NCBI GenBank assembly: GCA_030549495.1
Contig: JAUIRK010000677.1
Span: 1 to 64,000, forward strand
Source of the DNA: Nectonema munidae
Lineage: Eukaryota; Nematomorpha; Nectonematoida; Nectonematidae
Length of the DNA stretch: 64,000 nucleotides
Direction: 5' to 3'
The position numbers and the translations under genes are program-made. The notes beneath the pieces are model-generated. The model did no database searches. It had not been told where the DNA came from and saw only the letters and a list, made by a program, of their open reading frames with translations. Below, piece by piece: positions 45,354 to 57,640 of this stretch; positions within the stretch are counted from its first letter, which is position 1; every line of letters begins with the position of its first letter.

Positions 45354-48300
45354 TAGGGGCGCACATATGGGAAGGGGGCGCCCCTCTCATAATGTGATTT
45401 TCAGGAGGGGGGGGGGTGCAAAAAAGCTTTTTCAATTTTCTAAATTATATATCTTTTTTATAGTTACTATTTATTAGACTTGTTTGTCTTCTGAGTTGAT
45501 TTTCGATTTTAATTTTTTTGTTTTAAAGTTAAGTATATTTAAAAAAGTAATATTTAAAATATATTTTTTTCATTAACGTCCACTTCTTTCTTATAGTAAT
45601 GCACATTTGAGCTATATTTGATCAGAGGCAGTAATGTAGCCACATTTGAATAAGATCCGTGTATTTTTGAGTGAGGCGAATATTTTTTATAGAACATAAC
45701 TATATAATGACTATAATGTTTATCCCTATTATTACTGTAATCAAGCCCGTCGATGGGGGGGGGCAAGAGAGCTAGGCCCCATGGGATTTATTTTGCCCAT
45801 CTGAAACTCCTTTAAAATATATAAATGTATATACTTTCCTATATTCCCGACCCCATTAAAATCAGTTTTGCCCCTCCCCTTGATAAGTTCCCCCTCCCCT
45901 CCCCCTCCCCCCACACCGTACTTGAAGTGGGCGACGGGGCTAATTTAAACAAGCAAGTCTTTTATTCTAGAAATCAAATATATAGCATCTTTATCCTTAG
46001 ATATTCGTTTTATTTAATATTGTAGTTTTTTTAATCAAGATTTCTTAGAATAGTTGGCAATGTTTTTACACTTTGTTTAACATTTTTGTTAATAAAACAA
46101 TATCATTTTCATGAAATTTTTAGCGTATACTTAGGGATTAGAATAGCTAATTTATATAAATTTAAAGTTTGTAGAATATTTCTTCCAAAAATTTTAAACC
46201 TTTAATTTCTTTTTAAATGGCTAAATTTAAAATTCACGGCTATACCTGTCAATTCATAGACCCACATCCTAAAAAAATTTTCAAACAATTTACTTTAGTG
46301 ACTGAATATATGTGTAGGTTAAATATGAAGATTATATAACATGATTCTTTGTTTTTCTGTGTTACTAATCAAGCTTGGTAACATTTCGTTCGTAAAAATT
46401 TTAAAATTTAATTTTAAGCAACAATTCATTTCTGAAAAATTACGGCGTAGCGGTCTTACTATAATTTTTTAATAGCTCGAGGTCTCATTAAAAAAAATAA
46501 ATCAACATATAAACTACTGTACTAAAAAATCGACACCATTGTTTATTCAAAAATTGTCTGAAGAATCCAGATTTCAATGGGATGGATGTCATCTGCTTTG
46601 TCTAAACCAGTTTGTCTAAATTTGTCTGTTTTGGCCAATGGAATTTTTAATACTTACTTCTAATCTGTTTCAGGATTTGGTTTCAATGGCAAATAGCATG
46701 GAAAACGCTTGCTCACACTCATATGTAGTGGCAAATTGAATCAGCTTTGAGAGCAATCTTTGCAAGAATAGGGCTCTCCATATTTCAATCGAAAAATCAC
46801 CATGAGATATTTAATTAAGAAGTCATCTGAAGCTAGATTAATCGAGATTTGATGAATTGATAGTATTTTTCAAATTTTTATAGATTAAGGAAATAGAGAA
46901 AATTTCTTGGCATGTTACACGGTGTTTTATGACCTCCGGGACATATTTATTAACGAAAATTTTATTTTCATCAACAAATATGTTCGAAAATTGAGGAAAA
47001 TTTTTCTTGTCAAAAATGCAATTATCCCAGCTTCATTTCAAAAGCTGTTATTTTTCTATTACAATGGAGTACTCTGATCTCTTTTCCTTTCAGCGCAAGG
47101 TTAAAGGAATTCATATATTCAAATATGTTCACTAAAAATGATAGAAATGTGCGAAAACGGACATCAGAAAATTCTACATGCATGTCTACTTTGCCTTCGA
47201 GAAATTGCCGCATTTGTTTACATAGTACCGCTTGGAAATTTTTTTTTGGAAAGCTACCTTACGTTTGAGTGCATCAAAAGTTTTTTAAATTGAAAACAAA
47301 CAAGATTTAAAGCATTTGCCTTAATAAAATACACTATTTTAATGACTTCATTGAAACATTTTTGTATGGTTTTATTGCTCGACGCACTGGGTACCAATTA
47401 CATCGGGAGATTTTTGCTTAGCCAGATTCTGACTTAATACCATCTGAGGTAAAAAAAAATTGATCACTTTGTCAAATGTTTCTATTATAGTTGTTCTATT
47501 GCTGAGTTTTGCAAAATAAAAAATTGTCTACCAGGTTCTTGTCATATACATAGTGTACGTAAACGCAAGGCTGAGAAAACTTTGCAACATCCATCGTTTC
47601 ATCAATCTGAGGAAAAAGGTTAAAAATCGGAGTCCGAATCAATAAAGCCAGGTTTGACATGTCATCATCAGGCATCTCTCCTATTAGCCTTCTAACCGTA
47701 TTTTTTAATAGGAAGATATCTTCAACTTCAGAACTTCTTAACAAATTCAATATATCTTTACAGCAAGGTAATATCAACTGTTCTGCTATGTTGAAGGACT
47801 TTTTGACAACAGGTATTTTTTGAAACTTTTCATACCATACTTAAAACATTTATGTTCCTCTTCCCCACCTAATGTTAAGTAAAACGAAATTTCAGGTGTG
47901 CATCGTCATATTTCATTTTTATCCATTAAGAAAAATGCACATTTACAAATTAGGCATGAAATAAAAGAAAAAATAGCACTCAATTCAAAAACTAACTTAT
48001 TTATTTTTTTAAATGTGATTTATTGGCAAAAATGGCCATAGACCCAATACGGGTGAAATATTTTGCGAAAAAACGATTCACTTAGTGTCCTCTTCTCGAT
48101 TCCCACGGAACTTCTTCGTGGCACGCGAACTCCAATTTGAAAACCACTCAGCTAGAAGGTTGATACAATCAGAATAACAAACAAGCTAATTTGACTTAAA
48201 ATCTGTGCAGTTGTGGTGGGATTGAGATCTTGCGGTGCAAGTATAATGTCCGGTAATAATGGTGGTGTGTTGATTGGACAAAAATTCTTCTATAATACAT

Positions 48301-48363
48301 TTTGAAAATTAAAAAAAAAAGTTCGCCCCCCAAATTTTGAGGATGTGCGCCCCTGTTATAAAA
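45346..48363 (-). mobile_element. hAT element with AGGGGCGCACAT ends
   Basis: Left end TAGGGGCGCACAT at 45354; right end, reversed, CAGGGGCGCACATCC from 48355. Flanking 8-mers ttataaag (45346-45353) and ttataaaa (48356-48363) match at seven of eight positions, the length expected for hAT. The 3.0 kb interior has a broken minus-strand transposase. A further small insertion of about 200 bp (45742-45941) may sit inside; its ends AAGCCCGTCG and, reversed, TAGCCCCGTCG look hAT-like. Confidence 0.8.
47022..47860 (-). pseudogene. hAT transposase (ZBED5-like) core fragment
   Basis: Minus-strand blocks: a frame 47777-47496 with ILPCCKDILNLL, NNT-like NTVRRLIGEMPDD and FPQIDETMDVAKF (the DESTD-type box with the first catalytic aspartate), ending DNFLFCKT; and 47213-47022 with FLVNIFEYMNSFNLALKGKE and ITAFEMKLG. 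These match consecutive parts of the ZBED5-type hAT transposase. The region between has lost its middle domain (the HC.LHR block is not readable), and no C-terminal dimerisation block was found before 45354. Confidence 0.75.
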
Positions 48364-48699
48364 GTACATAAAAAAGATTTTATCATTGATTTATTATGGT
48401 CTTACAAATAAAAATCAATGCTGTGGAATTATTTTTTAATGAAACCACTTGCAAACGAGAAACTTTTATGTGTAATTTATGATTACTATTATTATTTTTG
48501 CATTTTACAAAAAAAACTCCCCCCTCTACGTTGAGAAAAAATCTGAAATTTTTTTCTTTCAAAAATGTTATAACTTTTAAGAAAGTAATCATTATACCTT
48601 CTTACAAATTTTATTTGTACAAAAGATATTAATAGAGAAGTAAAGGATAATAAAAAAAAACTTTTAAAAAATATTTTTTCCTATAAACTTTAGGTTCAA

Positions 48700-50010
48700 A
48701 AATTCAAAATTTTTTTAGTATCGATGTAATTCCTCCATAAGTTTTACCGCCGTTCAGTATTTTGGTTGGATCTTGGAATATCAATTATCGATTTTTCAAC
48801 TTTCCAGTGTCTCCTCACGTAATTCATTGCCTTCTTGCACTTTGTCTTGTTTAGTGAAGTTAACAATTTGTTTAAATGGTTTCGTTGTAGTCTTGCGTAT
48901 GAAACCAAGCGTCGCCCACTGATAAGAGATGAAGTCGCATGCGGTTCCGAGGATGCTACGCCAATCGGGCAAAAGGAAAAATTCTATAAGAGCGTATATT
49001 GCCCCGAATTCCATCTTGCTTGATGTATGTTAGGGAGTTTCTTCCAGTATATTTTGGGCCACTTTAAAGTTGCTCTGTAGTGACGATATTCCTAGTTCAT
49101 ACAAAAACTTGAAGTCGTCCCGCCATCCAGGGTTTGCGCCTGTGTTAACATCATCTGTTGGAAGAACCTGGTAGTTAGCTCCAAAAGAATTGTAGTTCTT
49201 CGATATTTCGTCAATAAAAGAGTAGTTAAGTTCTGTGCTGGTGCTTTGTTTGGAATGAGAAAATTCGTTACGTGTTTTAGAAGCAGATCGTGTACGTGGT
49301 GTTGACAGCCGATGTACTGTGGCTTCTGAAAGCCTTTGCTTATGACATCATCCTGGATCAATTTAACAATACCCTGCAAACAACCAGAATTTACGGCAGA
49401 TGTGTCGCAGATTATCATGCACATATTTTCCAAGCATTGTATTCGTTGATCAGATTATGTAGTTCTTTGTGAATAGCCTCAGCAGTACCATTTGGGCATT
49501 TTAAAACACCAAGTTTTATTTCAGTCATGGTATTTTTTAGCAAAACCACTTGATATTATTTTCCCTGTAATGTTTTACCATCAAATTGAAGACAATAACG
49601 ATCATCGACTTGTAATTTTTGGAACATTATAACCCTGTTTAAAAATTATTTCGAGAACGTCGTGCGCTTTGTGTGTTCATATGTTATTCTTGCGTACCAG
49701 TAAACTTGAAGGTGAAGTTCCTGCTCTTTTGTAATTTAGTTTGTCTTTAGAAGAAGAAAAACAGGAAGACGAGTGGCGTTTCGTTTCAGACTCAATACTA
49801 GAGTTAGAGCCAGATTCAGGAATACTGTCATGTGTGGATAACGACTTGAAAGAACTTGATTTAGTTCGAACACAAATGCATTTTCTTAGGTGCACGGATT
49901 TTAAAGGAGCTTGCTTGCCAGTAGAATTAACTTTACCTCCCTTTGAATCTGCTTCTGGTAGAGTTTTTTTTATTCTCTATGCTTTTCCATTCCCCCCTTT
50001 TTATTAGTGA
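48700..50010 (-). pseudogene. Unclassified transposase with 'PQYIGCQHH' core
   Basis: On the minus strand: a Ser-rich N-terminus with LRKCICVRTKSSSF (49895-49677); YCLQFDGKTLQGK and IKLGVLKCPNGTAEAIHKELHNLINEYNAW (about 49600-49440); MIICDTSAVNSGC and PQYIGCQHHVHDLLLKHV (49433-49250); then GWRDDFKFLYELG (about 49130, shifted frame) and LLPDWRSILGTACDFISYQWA (48980-48910). The blocks (NGTA, CDT..VNTG, QYIGCQHHVLD, GWRDD.KFL) are those of a transposase-like family common in arthropods and hydrozoans, which I do not place in a named superfamily. At least four frame changes. Ends not found. Confidence 0.65.
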
Positions 50011-50455
50011 CATCAAACAACTGAGAAAGTATTGTAGTAAATTTATTTGATGGATTTTTTAGTTTTTGTCATTTAAATCGATTAAACAGTAAAGTTTCTT
50101 TCTGATTAGTGCACTAGAAAGAAGTGGAAAATTTAAAGCTTCTTTCCAAAGCATTTCTATATCATCAATCATAGTTTTTAATCGATCTTGTAGCTTTTTG
50201 GTGCTGAACAAAAAAGCAAAGTTTCAAGAATTTGACAACCTTTTAATTACCAATATGTTTTTATACATTTGAAAGCCATTAGGGTCAAAATTCACCTCAA
50301 AGAAATAAAATTAAAAAACAGAAAAATAAAAACTAAATTCAAAAAAAAAATTTGATCACAATTAAAACAAAGTTTTTTTATTCTACAATGATTTTGACAC
50401 GTAATTTTTTTTACATATATCACAATTATTTTTTATTTTTACTCCTTGGGCTCAA

Positions 50456-51710
50456 TTAGCATCTTGTTCTTTTTTTACTTTTAGGAAGAATCTGTTCTAT
50501 TTCACGGTCAAGATTTGTTTTTCTGTCAGATAATTCATGTACTATATAATCTATAAAGATTCGTCTTATATGAGATTTGCCTTTCATCCAATCAGGATAA
50601 AGACTTATCCAGATTATATACGAATTTACAACAGAAATTTTGGGCATATTATAAAAACATACCATTGCCATCGACGTGTTTTCCGTTTTGTAATGTTAGC
50701 TCGATACAGTTGATCAGCTGTAGCAACCCCTTGTTATCATTAGTGGTTTTTCATTTTTAGTTGGATGTTTTTCTCTTTTCTTAGCGTAGGCCAATTTCTT
50801 AGGAATTTTTTTCTTTTTTTTTCTCATTGTACCAAAAAGAGTCAAACGTTTACTGAATAAATAACCAGTAAAAAATAGCACATGTTATATTCATTCCACT
50901 GTTTTCAAAATCTTTTACTAGTCTTTTTACCACATTTTCACCTTCATAGTTTTCTTTTTTATTATTCTTGCGAAAGTATAATAGAATAGAATATGATAAA
51001 CATAAGACGTGAAAGAATCACAACAATGTCAAAATTTGACGCCATATTTTCCAGTCTTATTAGGAAGGAGCATCTTCCTCGAAAGTCACAAGCTGTTCAT
51101 CAATAGTTATGTTTTCACTAGGAATATACCATTTTTGAAGGTTACTTGTCGATTTTTCAGACAAATCTTTGATGGGTTCCGATTTATCTTTGGTTTTTCT
51201 CTGGCGACGATTGTCAGCATCGTCAAAACGTTGAACTTTGTTTATTTCTCTAAATTGTCTTTGAAAAATTAGGTCTTCCATTTCTTCTACTCCAAAGTTG
51301 TTCTACTGCTTTTTAATTTGATTTATAAATCCTTGATCGAAGCAATAACCCAAAGAAAGAATCGAATTTTTTTGTTATTTTTTTCAAAACATTTTGAAAC
51401 ACATGCGAGTCTTCTTTATTACTATATTTTAAAATTTCATCTTTCAAAGTTTATTGAAATAAAAGTTTAAAACAAGATTTTATAGTATCTACATTTCTTT
51501 TCATAAAAGAAGTTACTCCAGGTTTTATTCTTGTAATATTTTGAAGTTATTTGCGGCTCTTTGTCTTTAGAAAAATAAAAGTTTCTTTCTTCACATGTAT
51601 ATCATAATTTGAAGATGAAACACTTAAAGTGTTTGATTTACAGGAAGAAACATCATCAGAATCTCATATCTTCATCTGAAGAACTAAAAATATTCATTTA
51701 GTTGAAAAAA
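50456..51710 (-). pseudogene. Decayed piggyBac transposase
   Basis: On the minus strand: an acidic start MNIFSSSDEDM (about 51700); MEDLIFQRQFREINKVQRFDDADNRRQRK and ENITIDEQLVTFEEDAPS (51281-51060), the latter being the TIDEQL block; then, after a deletion that removed the main catalytic core, NSYIIW (about 50610) and a Lys-rich end (50671-50456), typical of the piggyBac C-terminal half. About half the protein is gone. The segment is bounded by AT-rich sequence; the 'gggtcaaaa' motifs at 50282 and 52096 are in direct orientation, so I do not take them as terminal repeats. Confidence 0.7.
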
Positions 51711-54700
51711 GCAACAAAGAATTATAAAAGGAGTATACCAGAAACTCCCTGTAAAGACAAGTGAAGTTTCAAAAATAAAATAAATGCTTATAACACTCAC
51801 CCAATATTATTGAGTCTCTATAGGCTTTTATTGCTTGTTTTTCAATTGAAAAGTCGGAAGTCAGCTGTTTCTATATCTTGCAATCATATAAACACTTTAT
51901 TTTTAAAGCTCAAATTTCATTGAGGTCTTCAATATTGATACTAAAAGCACTCACATCTATTTTTTGAAAGAGGAAGGTAAAATGAAAAGTTTTGTATTTT
52001 TTTATTTATTGTTTTGTACATTAAAAAAATAAACGTCACTAATTTTTCATAATTTTTGTGGTATCGTTAAACTCGTATGGTTACAGTAACACCAGGGTCA
52101 AAAATAACCGCGCTGGCGGTTTTAGGGAGAAGCAATGTTTTTACAAGGAAATTTTTGCAATAGAATTCAAAAACTTTTCATTTCTCGTACACTTTCCACG
52201 ACAATTAGAAACGCTTAGTCTCTTGTGTTTTGGGACAAGATTTACTCACCCGCTGTAAATTCGATACAACTCGCTAAATTTATAGTTGTATAATTAGCAT
52301 ATCACAACACTAATTGTATTACATGCTAATTTTTGTGTATGCATATGTGTGAAGATTTCTGTTTACGTAACTTCCTTGTCTTTATATTTGAGTGTGCCTC
52401 TAAATTTGTATGTGTTTGTGGGTGATTTCGTGTGTCTTGCTTGTTTGATTGATCAAATATAGTATTTTATAAAATGCATATTAGTTAAATATCCATGGAA
52501 AATTGCACGAAAATATGTAAGAAAAACCTTCATTTTTGTGTGGTATAAAAACTTTTCAAAATGCGGGTCAAGATCTATTCTGTTGCGTGGAATGCTGGTC
52601 TTAAAAATATTGAAAATTATAATTATAAACGTCCTAATGTTAATCTTAAAAAATGTTAATGGATCCAAAAACTAATATGGTAGAAGGAATGTAGCGTTTA
52701 GCAAAATTTTCAATTAAAAAATGATGGGAAATACACAAAATTTGATCCAAAGTTATTTATGCGTAGAAGAAGAAACGCGGAAAAAAATTATTTCGACGAA
52801 ATTTTAAAAGATATAGTTTGTTTTTATCATTTAAAATTAAAAAGTTTAAAAATTACATTTGATAAATTCGAAAGCTAGTTCTAAAAGGGGTGGGGCAACT
52901 GATTCAATTCAATATAATGATAATAAGAAATCGATATATACTACTGATCAATGACTAAATATAATTAGTTAGTGATATAATTTGAAACTTGCTTAAAATG
53001 TGAAAGTCGTTTGACTAGTATATAAAATTTGATATAATCATTATATTACTTAGAGAAATTAAAGTCGTCTGCTTTTTATTGTTGTAATAAATGGAATAAT
53101 AAAGCTATAAAAATTTAATAAATAAATGACTTAATATTTTCATATGTAAAGCTGTAAAATTGAAGAATATTTAATTATTATTTGAATAATTATCTAACCA
53201 TTTATTTTTTTTTATATAATTCTAAAATTCTAATTGAGTCCATGAAAGGTTCGGATAACGTTATCTTAATCATAATTTTACTAAAAATGGCAATCTATCT
53301 AACCTATTAATTAACTATCTAAACTGTCAAATTACAAGTAAATTAACTAAATAAAAATTGAAATTTTAAATTTATAACAATAATTATAAAAGGGCCCTTT
53401 TTTGGTTTTAGACAACGATTTACTCTTCAATTTTTTGTTTAAAACTGTTTTGAGGGTGGTTATGAAGAAAAACACTTTTAAAGTTTCACTGTATTTTAAT
53501 TTTTGTGTTGCTTATTTTTATCTCTATAAGTCTTAAAAATTCTGTTTCGCAAAGATATCTTGTTGAAAAAGGAATCATATATTTGAGATAATATTTTTAA
53601 AGTAAAACAAACTTATTTTTTTAGTAGAAAGATATTTTCATGAACTTAAGTTTTTTTTCACATCCCTTGTGTTTGTTTACCTTACGCCAACTAGGGGACA
53701 CGCTCAATAGCTTGGGAACCACTGCTCTTGATATTCATGCAATTTTCTTGGTCTTAACATGTAGCATATTTCATGAAGCAAGTTGTTTTTTGGATAGCGC
53801 CAGTAATGCAGTACATGGCCCTTGTTTGATTAAACTTTATTCTATATAAGTGTCAAGTTTCAAAAAATATTTGATGATAAGCTATGGAAAATATCGTTTC
53901 TTGTTAGTAATTTTCATTTTTTCGAACTATATCTGAATACAAATAATAAAATAGGAACCAATTTTATGAATATTGAGATCCGACGTTGGACTTGTGGAGA
54001 TCTCAGTCGGAGGCGTCAAGTGCCGGAGTGCCTATTATTTTTTATCCTTATTTATTATATGATGTTTTCTTACGTACTTTATTTGATTTTTATCGATCAT
54101 TTTTCGGTCTCCTATTCGGTCATGTGAACAAAAATGGGAAGTAAGTTTTACGAAGTATAGATATATTTAGTGTTTTTCTGTTAGTTATCGCTTGTTGGGA
54201 TAAGTAAAGGAACATTTACTACAGAATGTCATCATTTAATTTGTTAAATGCGAAGTTTTTACATGTTGAGAAGAATTATTATTAAATGAACTGCTGTGTC
54301 TTCTCATTAGTGAGTAATTTTTTACTTTGACATTTTGCAATGGTGGTGAAATGAATACTTGTTATTATTAAATTAGATGCTCATCTTTTAAGATTACCCA
54401 ACACATTTCATGTCATAACAATTTTGTCATCACTTTCATATTTAAAATAAAAAATCATTCACCTTTACAAACTGCTTGTGATATGAATAATCACTATATG
54501 CTTTGTTGCAATATGCATTATGCTACGCCAACATTGTGGTGGTGCATGAGAGAAAATAGAATTGAATAAGGAAGACGTTGACGCCAGCGACTCAACATGT
54601 AGTTAGGGCAGTCTTGTCAATTTTGTTATTTATCTGCTTCATTAGTCGTCTGCATTCTTACTCCTCATTTTTGCTTCGATACCTATCCGTAGTCCTTTTT

Positions 54701-55190
54701 CTATTTTATTAGTTTATTTTATTTGCACTCTAAGTCAATTGATTTCTTTTTCATTTAAGTTCGTTCTTTTTCACTTTAAGTTCGTCCTTTTTTAGGTAAT
54801 ATTCTGCTTAATTTTTTAATAAATTTTTTAGTTTACTTTTGCACTTAGGGAAAAATTAAGCTAGTTTTATGAAATCTGTTTTGTTGTATAAAATTCATTT
54901 TATCTCCCATTTTTTAGTGACACATTTATACTTTATTTGTTTTTTTTTAATTTATAGTGTAAACAAAAATATAAATTTGAAAAAAATAATAACGATTTGG
55001 ATTATTCAATTTACTGTCCAGTTGAAGCTATGTTACATCTGCCTGTAATAAATTGTGCATTTAAAAGCTGAGATGGAATCACATTTTCAGTATATATAGA
55101 AGAAAAGGATATGATTTGTGTTCTTGAATTTAACAAACTTCTGACTTTGCAAAAAAACTTGTCCATGAAGGAATATCTGGGAAGTCACTA
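51711..55190. other. AT-rich intergenic, hAT-like end and GC island
   Basis: No gene is recognised. 'gcttgggaaccactg' near 53714-53728, reversed CAGTGGTTCCCAAGC, is a common hAT terminal repeat; no partner found. A 58 bp GC-rich patch with short inverted repeats lies at 53976-54033. Two copies of the 'tttaagttcgt.ctttttca' unit (54755-54800) belong to the minisatellite that forms the arms of the fold-back structure at 56975-62733. Confidence 0.45.
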
Positions 55191-55841
55191 ATTGATCATT
55201 TTCATTTTTTTAAAAAATATTTGTATGCTTTTCGAAATTCCTTGAATTTTTTAGGAATTATCATAGATAATAAGCTTGATTGGAAACTACAAAAAAGTCA
55301 TGTCTCAATTAAGATGAATGCACTGTACTCTCTATTCCCAGGAATTAAGTATCTGCCACTAAGGGCAAAGATCATGTTGTACAGATCAGTAGTTGAATCT
55401 ACAATGACCTACTCAATAGTTAATTGGGGACATGGTAATCTCAATAATATTATGACAATTCAAAAAAAAATTGTTCGCTGTATCATTGGATTAAGATACA
55501 ACGCACACACAAGTGACATATTCAGGCAGTTAGAAATTTTGACTGTTACAGATATATTCATTTTCCAGGTTATAAAGTTATCATCTAAATATTTAGCAGG
55601 CCAGGTCCCATTGTCCTTCAAAGATTTTTTTGTCTTTTCTGGAGCCTTTTATAATTATGAATGTAGACACCCTCTCAAACTTTATGTTTTCCGTCATAAA
55701 AATAAAAAATATGAACAAGCCATTGTCTTTAAAGTTCCCAAATACTGGAATACTTTGATTCGATTAATAGAGGAAAATATTGAGGATTCATTTCGAAACT
55801 TTTGCTTAAGATCAAAAATTACTTGCTTAGTCATTACGTAA
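55190..55841 (+). pseudogene. LINE ORF2 C-terminal fragment
   Basis: A 206-codon frame with LNFLGIIIDNKLDWK (the post-YxDD FLG block), LRAKIMLYRSVVESTMTYSIVNWGHGN, IQKKIVRCIIGLRYNAHTSD and KVPKYWNTL. The arrangement matches the fragment at 3-530 and the C-terminal part at 27560-28285, so all three are the same Jockey/CR1-like group. The polymerase core is missing on the left. Upstream sequence to about 55000 shows broken remnants only. Confidence 0.75.
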
Positions 55842-56180
55842 TCTCTTGTAGTCCAACTTGCTATATCTGTAATAGGTCTTAAATAATGTATAACTCGATT
55901 TTTTTCTGTATAAAACTGAGTCCATATATAGATGTAATTATATGGAGATTTATATATATATATATATCAGCCCTACTTTTATGTTAATTTCAATTATATA
56001 ACATATACTTATGAAACACATTTTACCAAACACACTATTTAATTTATCCAAATTATTGTAATATTACAAATTAATATCTACCTATTTGTCTAGCCTAGAA
56101 CGAATCAATCGTGGTTTTTATTGTAATATTTTGGTTCATTTTTACAAACAGTTCTCAATAAATTTCATACTGTTCCATGT
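55842..56180. other. AT-rich spacer, no gene seen
   Basis: Probably the 3' untranslated end of the LINE fragment to its left; includes a (TA)n run near 55952-55966. No further feature seen. Confidence 0.4.
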
Positions 56181-56591
56181 TCTATCTTCAATAATTTCGT
56201 AATCTCGAGGCAATTCATCACTAAAATAATTTCTTTTAAGTACACATCTCCTTTATTAACAGCTTCAATTGGTTTATTCACACATTTAAATGTTACTTTT
56301 GATGAACGAAATATTTGTGAGTAGTACTTTCTGCAATCTTTTTAAAAAATTTCTTTCATTTTTTTATCAACAATTCAAATAAAATATTGCATATAATTTG
56401 TGTTCAAGAGAGCTGGTTGAATACATTCTCAGATGTTTCTCAATTTTCTAGTCGGAACTATTCTTTTATCTATTCTCACTACCATCAAACAATAGTTTAC
56501 ATAGAGGACTTGGTTTCTTCATTCATATATCAGTGGAATACGAAACCATTAACCTTGCAATTTCCAAAAAAATATTGGGATAAGTTTTCTA

Positions 56592-56705
56592 TTAACCCGT
56601 TATCGGCCAGAATAAGCAGATGATATCTAATGTAAAGCAGAAGATTTGTATTAAAAAGTATTTATAAAAGCTAACTATAAAATTATATAGTCGATAACCA
56701 GTTAA
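56592..56705. mobile_element. TTAA-flanked MITE, copy 2
   Basis: Between TTAA at 56592-56595 and 56702-56705, with ends CCCGTTATCGGCCAG and, reversed, CTGGTTATCGACTA. Its core 'gcagatgatatctaatgtaa' and 'gatttgtattaaaaag' match the copy at 33152-33285. It interrupts the endonuclease of the LINE. Confidence 0.8.
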
Positions 56706-57199
56706 GATTAGATATAATAAATTCCATTTATATGTTCACACTTCACAATATTTATAGACATGCTTTACACACGAGAGAAGAATTATCATGCTTAATCAAG
56801 AATCTGATGATTTCTGTGAAAAGATATCAAAATATAAGTATGTATTACTTGGTGATTTTAATATAAATTTTAACAGTAAACATTCTTTTCAAATCAAACA
56901 GTTTATAGAAAACATCACATGTCATGGTTTATACAAAACTATAAATAAAACTACTAGACCTGCCTCTAACACTTGTATATAGCATTTTCAGTTTAAGTTC
57001 GTCTTTTTTCAGTTTAAGTTCGTCCTTTTTCTTTTTAAGTTCGTCTTTTTTCATTTTAAGTTCGTCCTTTTTCATTTTAAGTTCGTCTTTTTTATTTTAA
57101 GTTTGTCCTCATTAGTTTGCCTTTTTTACTATACAAAAATAAATTGTTAATTATTTTTTGTCTATCATACCTAATAAATCTTATGAAAATTGAAAAATA

Positions 57200-57530
57200 C
57201 GATATTACAAAAGTTATTACCTTTACTTTGCAATTTGCACGATTTTAAATATCAAATAATCGAAAAATGTTCAAATCAAAAAATATTTATTCTTTTTAAA
57301 TATATCGTTGGCTCCCCTTACTTTTAGTTTCGTATGTGCATAATTTGATAAAAATTAATTATAAAGACTAGGTTTATCTTTCTATTTTAAAAGTAAGGGG
57401 AGCCAACGATATATTTAAAAAGAATAAATATTTTTTGATTTGAACATTTTTCGATTCTTTGATTATTTGACAAATATAATACTTAAAATCGTGCAAATTG
57501 CAAAGTAAAGTAATTACTTTTGTAACATCG
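57200..57530. repeat. Long imperfect palindrome, arms about 126-143 bp
   Basis: Left arm 57200-57325 pairs with right arm 57388-57530 around a 62 bp spacer. The innermost 40 bases (for example 'aagtaaggggagccaacgat') match perfectly; the outer part has small insertions. A transcript would fold into a hairpin of well over 100 bp. It may be a small fold-back element or a source of hairpin RNA. Confidence 0.9.
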
Positions 57531-57640
57531 TATGAGGTAGCAAAATATGAACAGAAAGTTTGATGTTTTTTGATTTTTTAAAGAATATTTGTCGACTCTT
57601 TGATTACAGAATTTTATTTTGATTATTTGATAAAATATAT

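Noticed and set aside
50282-52105. 'gggtcaaaa' motifs as ends of the piggyBac at 50.4-51.7 kb
   Set aside because: They are in direct, not inverted, orientation and lack flanking TTAA.
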